NCBI GenBank assembly: GCA_021793535.1
Contig: JAJYSO010000081.1
Span: 1 to 7,308 of the forward strand
Origin: Bacteroidota bacterium
Lineage (GTDB): Bacteria > Bacteroidota > Bacteroidia > Flavobacteriales > Flavobacteriaceae
DNA: 7,308 nt
Reading direction: 5' to 3'
The notes under the pieces are model-generated. The model ran no database searches. It was not told the origin of the DNA and saw only the letters and a list, made by a program, of their open reading frames with translations. This document shows, one piece after another, positions 5,844-7,308 of the stretch (its first letter is position 1; each line of letters begins with the position of its first letter). Made by a program: the position numbers and the translations under genes.

Positions 5844-6869
5844 TCATCCCATCTCTCCTCTTATAGCGGTTTCAAACCTCCTTTTAAAGACAGCCGCAGG
5901 CAAATTACAACACAATAAATACATCATTTTGGTCACGGCAGCTTCCACAGTGAGATCTTTTCCTGAAATTACCCCTATACTTTTGAGTTCGGTACTGGTT
6001 TCATATCTCCCCATCATCACACTGCCTCCCAAACATTGGGAAACATTCACTACATAGATGCCGCTAGCAATAGCCTCTTTCAAGGATTGGATAAACCACG
6101 ACTGAGTCGAAGCGTTTCCTGTCCCATAGGTCTCTAAAATAACCCCTTCTAAATTTTCAATGTTAAGAATCGCCTTTACAGTGGTCTCCTGTATCCCTGG
6201 AAAAAGCCTTAGGATAACCACATTTCCATTTAAATGCTTGCGCACCGAAAACTGGCCCTGTCTAAAAACCCCTCGTAAAGCTTCTTGATTTATTTTTAGG
6301 GTTACTCCCGAGACGATCAAAGGGGGAAGGTTGGGAGACGTAAAAGCCTCAAAATTCTCTGAGTTTATTTTTGTACAACGATTGCCTCTATAGAGTTTGT
6401 ACTCAAAATACAATCCCACTTCCTTAATCACAGGCTCCCCTGCTCGTTGCCATCCGGCAATCTGTATAGCCGTAATCAAGTTTTCCTTGGCGTCCGTTCT
6501 TAAATCCCCTATAGGCAATTGTGAACCTGTAAGAATAACCGGTTTGGTAAGGTTTTCAAGCATAAAGCTCAAAGCGGAAGCTGTATAAGCCATCGTATCG
6601 CTGCCGTGTAAAATAACAAAACCGTCATAGTACGCATAATTCTTTTCAATCAGTTCAACCATCTGATCATAATGACATGGACGCATGTCTGAAGAATCTA
6701 TAGGGTGCGCAAAGCTGACCGTTTGGATATGGTGATCCAAAAGCTTTAGCTCTGGAACATGCTCCAACAACTCCTCAAAATTAAAAGCCTTAAGTGCACC
6801 AGTATCATAATCGGTAATCATCCCAATGGTCCCTCCGGTGTATATCAATAGTATATTGGCCTTGTTCAT
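5844..6869 (-). CDS. ansA: Type I (cytoplasmic) L-asparaginase
   Basis: This 341-residue enzyme hydrolyses L-asparagine to aspartate and ammonia. It has no signal peptide and has the length and layout of the cytoplasmic AnsA type. The first catalytic signature is YTGGTIGM at 10-17, where Thr14 is the expected nucleophile. The second is HGSDTMAYTASALSF at 88-102, with Asp91 and with Ser90 in place of the usual Thr of HGTDT. The catalytic lysine corresponds to Lys167 in LYRGNRCTK. Substrate-pocket residues around HPIDSSDM (55-62) and the TYGTGNAS motif (247-254) are also in place. The C-terminal domain ends VISGKDLTVEAAVTKMMYLL, which is typical. The ATG at 6869 is supported because the beta-strand leading into TGGT starts only a few residues later. 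Five bases separate it from the TatD-family stop, so the two are surely co-transcribed. Confidence 0.95.
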   Translation of the reverse strand: MNKANILLIYTGGTIGMITDYDTGALKAFNFEELLEHVPELKLLDHHIQTVSFAHPIDSSDMRPCHYDQMVELIEKNYAYYDGFVILHGSDTMAYTASALSFMLENLTKPVILTGSQLPIGDLRTDAKENLITAIQIAGWQRAGEPVIKEVGLYFEYKLYRGNRCTKINSENFEAFTSPNLPPLIVSGVTLKINQEALRGVFRQGQFSVRKHLNGNVVILRLFPGIQETTVKAILNIENLEGVILETYGTGNASTQSWFIQSLKEAIASGIYVVNVSQCLGGSVMMGRYETSTELKSIGVISGKDLTVEAAVTKMMYLLCCNLPAAVFKRRFETAIRGEMG

Positions 6870-6876
6870 CTCCTTT
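6870..6876 (-). promoter_or_regulatory. Shine-Dalgarno sequence touching the asparaginase start codon
   Basis: AAAGGAG overlaps the TatD-family TAA stop and runs straight into the ATG with no spacer. A Shine-Dalgarno site normally stands 5-9 bases away, so this one is too close to serve the ATG in the usual way. No better start exists downstream before the catalytic TGGT. It may help re-initiation after the TatD stop or be accidental. Confidence 0.35.
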
Positions 6877-7308
6877 AGTGTTTAAAAAGTTGCTCGGCAG
6901 TTGCAGTGGTCTGTCTGGCTACTTCATCCAAGCCTACCTGATATAGAGAAGCCATTTTTTCAGCCACAAGAGTCAAGTAAGCACTTTCGTTCCGCCTTCC
7001 TCGATAAGGGACGGGGGCCAAATAAGGAGCATCGGTTTCCAATACCAATTCGGTGAGTGGAATTTTATTTAAATAGGTATCGATCTTTCCATTTTTAAAC
7101 GTAAGGATACCACCAATACCCAACTTCATCTTCAAAGCTATGGCGTGCAAAGCTTGCTCATAGGTTCCTGTAAAACAATGGAATATACCGTATAAATCTT
7201 CTCCTTTCTCCTGTTCTAAGACCTCAAAAACTTCATCAAAAGCTTCTCTACAATGGATTACAATCGGCAATTGATGCTTTTTCGCTAAACGAATCTGTTG
7301 TCGAAAAA
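6875..7308 (-). CDS. TatD-family metal-dependent hydrolase, C-terminal part (cut by the window edge)
   Basis: The frame is open to the last base of the window, so about 144 C-terminal residues are present and the start lies beyond 7308. A TTG near 7270 is not the start: the upstream codons (FRQQIRLAKKHQ) continue the conserved TatD sequence before LPIVIHCREA. TatD enzymes are TIM-barrel metal-dependent nucleases or deoxyribonucleases. Visible metal-site motifs are VIHCREA, FHCFTGTYEQA and ETDAPYLAPVPYRGRRNE. The N-terminal metal-binding DxHxH part is outside. The LAPVPYRGRRNESAY region is closer to the YcfH branch than to E. coli TatD itself, so no symbol is given. It lies just before the asparaginase in one transcription unit. 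The link between the two is positional only. Confidence 0.93.
   Translation of the reverse strand, partial: FRQQIRLAKKHQLPIVIHCREAFDEVFEVLEQEKGEDLYGIFHCFTGTYEQALHAIALKMKLGIGGILTFKNGKIDTYLNKIPLTELVLETDAPYLAPVPYRGRRNESAYLTLVAEKMASLYQVGLDEVARQTTATAEQLFKH

Noticed and set aside
7268..7270. TTG as the start codon of the TatD-family gene
   Set aside because: The reading frame continues upstream with typical TatD residues to the window edge, so the gene is cut and not short.

Overview
The window looks like a chromosomal core region of a member of the Bacteroidetes, most likely family Flavobacteriaceae. The grounds are family-level: a Bacteroidetes-type sigma-54, a run of ExbB, a small membrane protein, two ExbD proteins and a PorT-like outer-membrane barrel, a type I asparaginase of the flavobacterial type, AT-rich spacers and little use of Shine-Dalgarno sites. 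No species is claimed. I see no insertion sequence, phage gene, integrase or CRISPR array.

Left part, plus strand (1-2179): a short leader, then rpoN (sigma-54), then a small polytopic membrane protein whose ATG directly follows the rpoN stop codon. This second protein looks like a degenerate relative of PAP2-type membrane phosphatases. Its last 13 bases overlap, tail to tail, the end of the gene on the other strand.

Central part, minus strand (5380 down to 2167): five genes in transcription order. They are an ExbB/TolQ/MotA-type proton-channel protein with an N-terminal signal sequence, a four-helix membrane protein of unknown function, a long ExbD with a CxxC pair in its periplasmic part, a second shorter ExbD, and a PorT-like outer-membrane beta-barrel protein. 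The layout suggests a complete proton-motive-force-driven envelope machine: inner-membrane stator, two different periplasm-reaching rods, and an outer-membrane partner. No TonB or TolA lies between them. The function is not known to me. The first codons of the barrel gene hold a perfect 12-bp inverted repeat followed by a T-run on the transcribed strand, shaped like an intrinsic terminator or attenuator.

Right part, minus strand (7308 down to 5563): the C-terminal part of a TatD-family metal-dependent hydrolase that runs off the window, a type I L-asparaginase five bases behind it, and a tRNA-Ser(GGA). The spacers around the tRNA contain several small inverted repeats, two of which may be terminators.

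Most of the window is conserved housekeeping sequence. The points that most deserve a second look are the terminator-like hairpin inside the barrel gene, the ExbB/4TM/ExbD/ExbD/barrel machine as a unit, and the CxxC insertion in the first ExbD.
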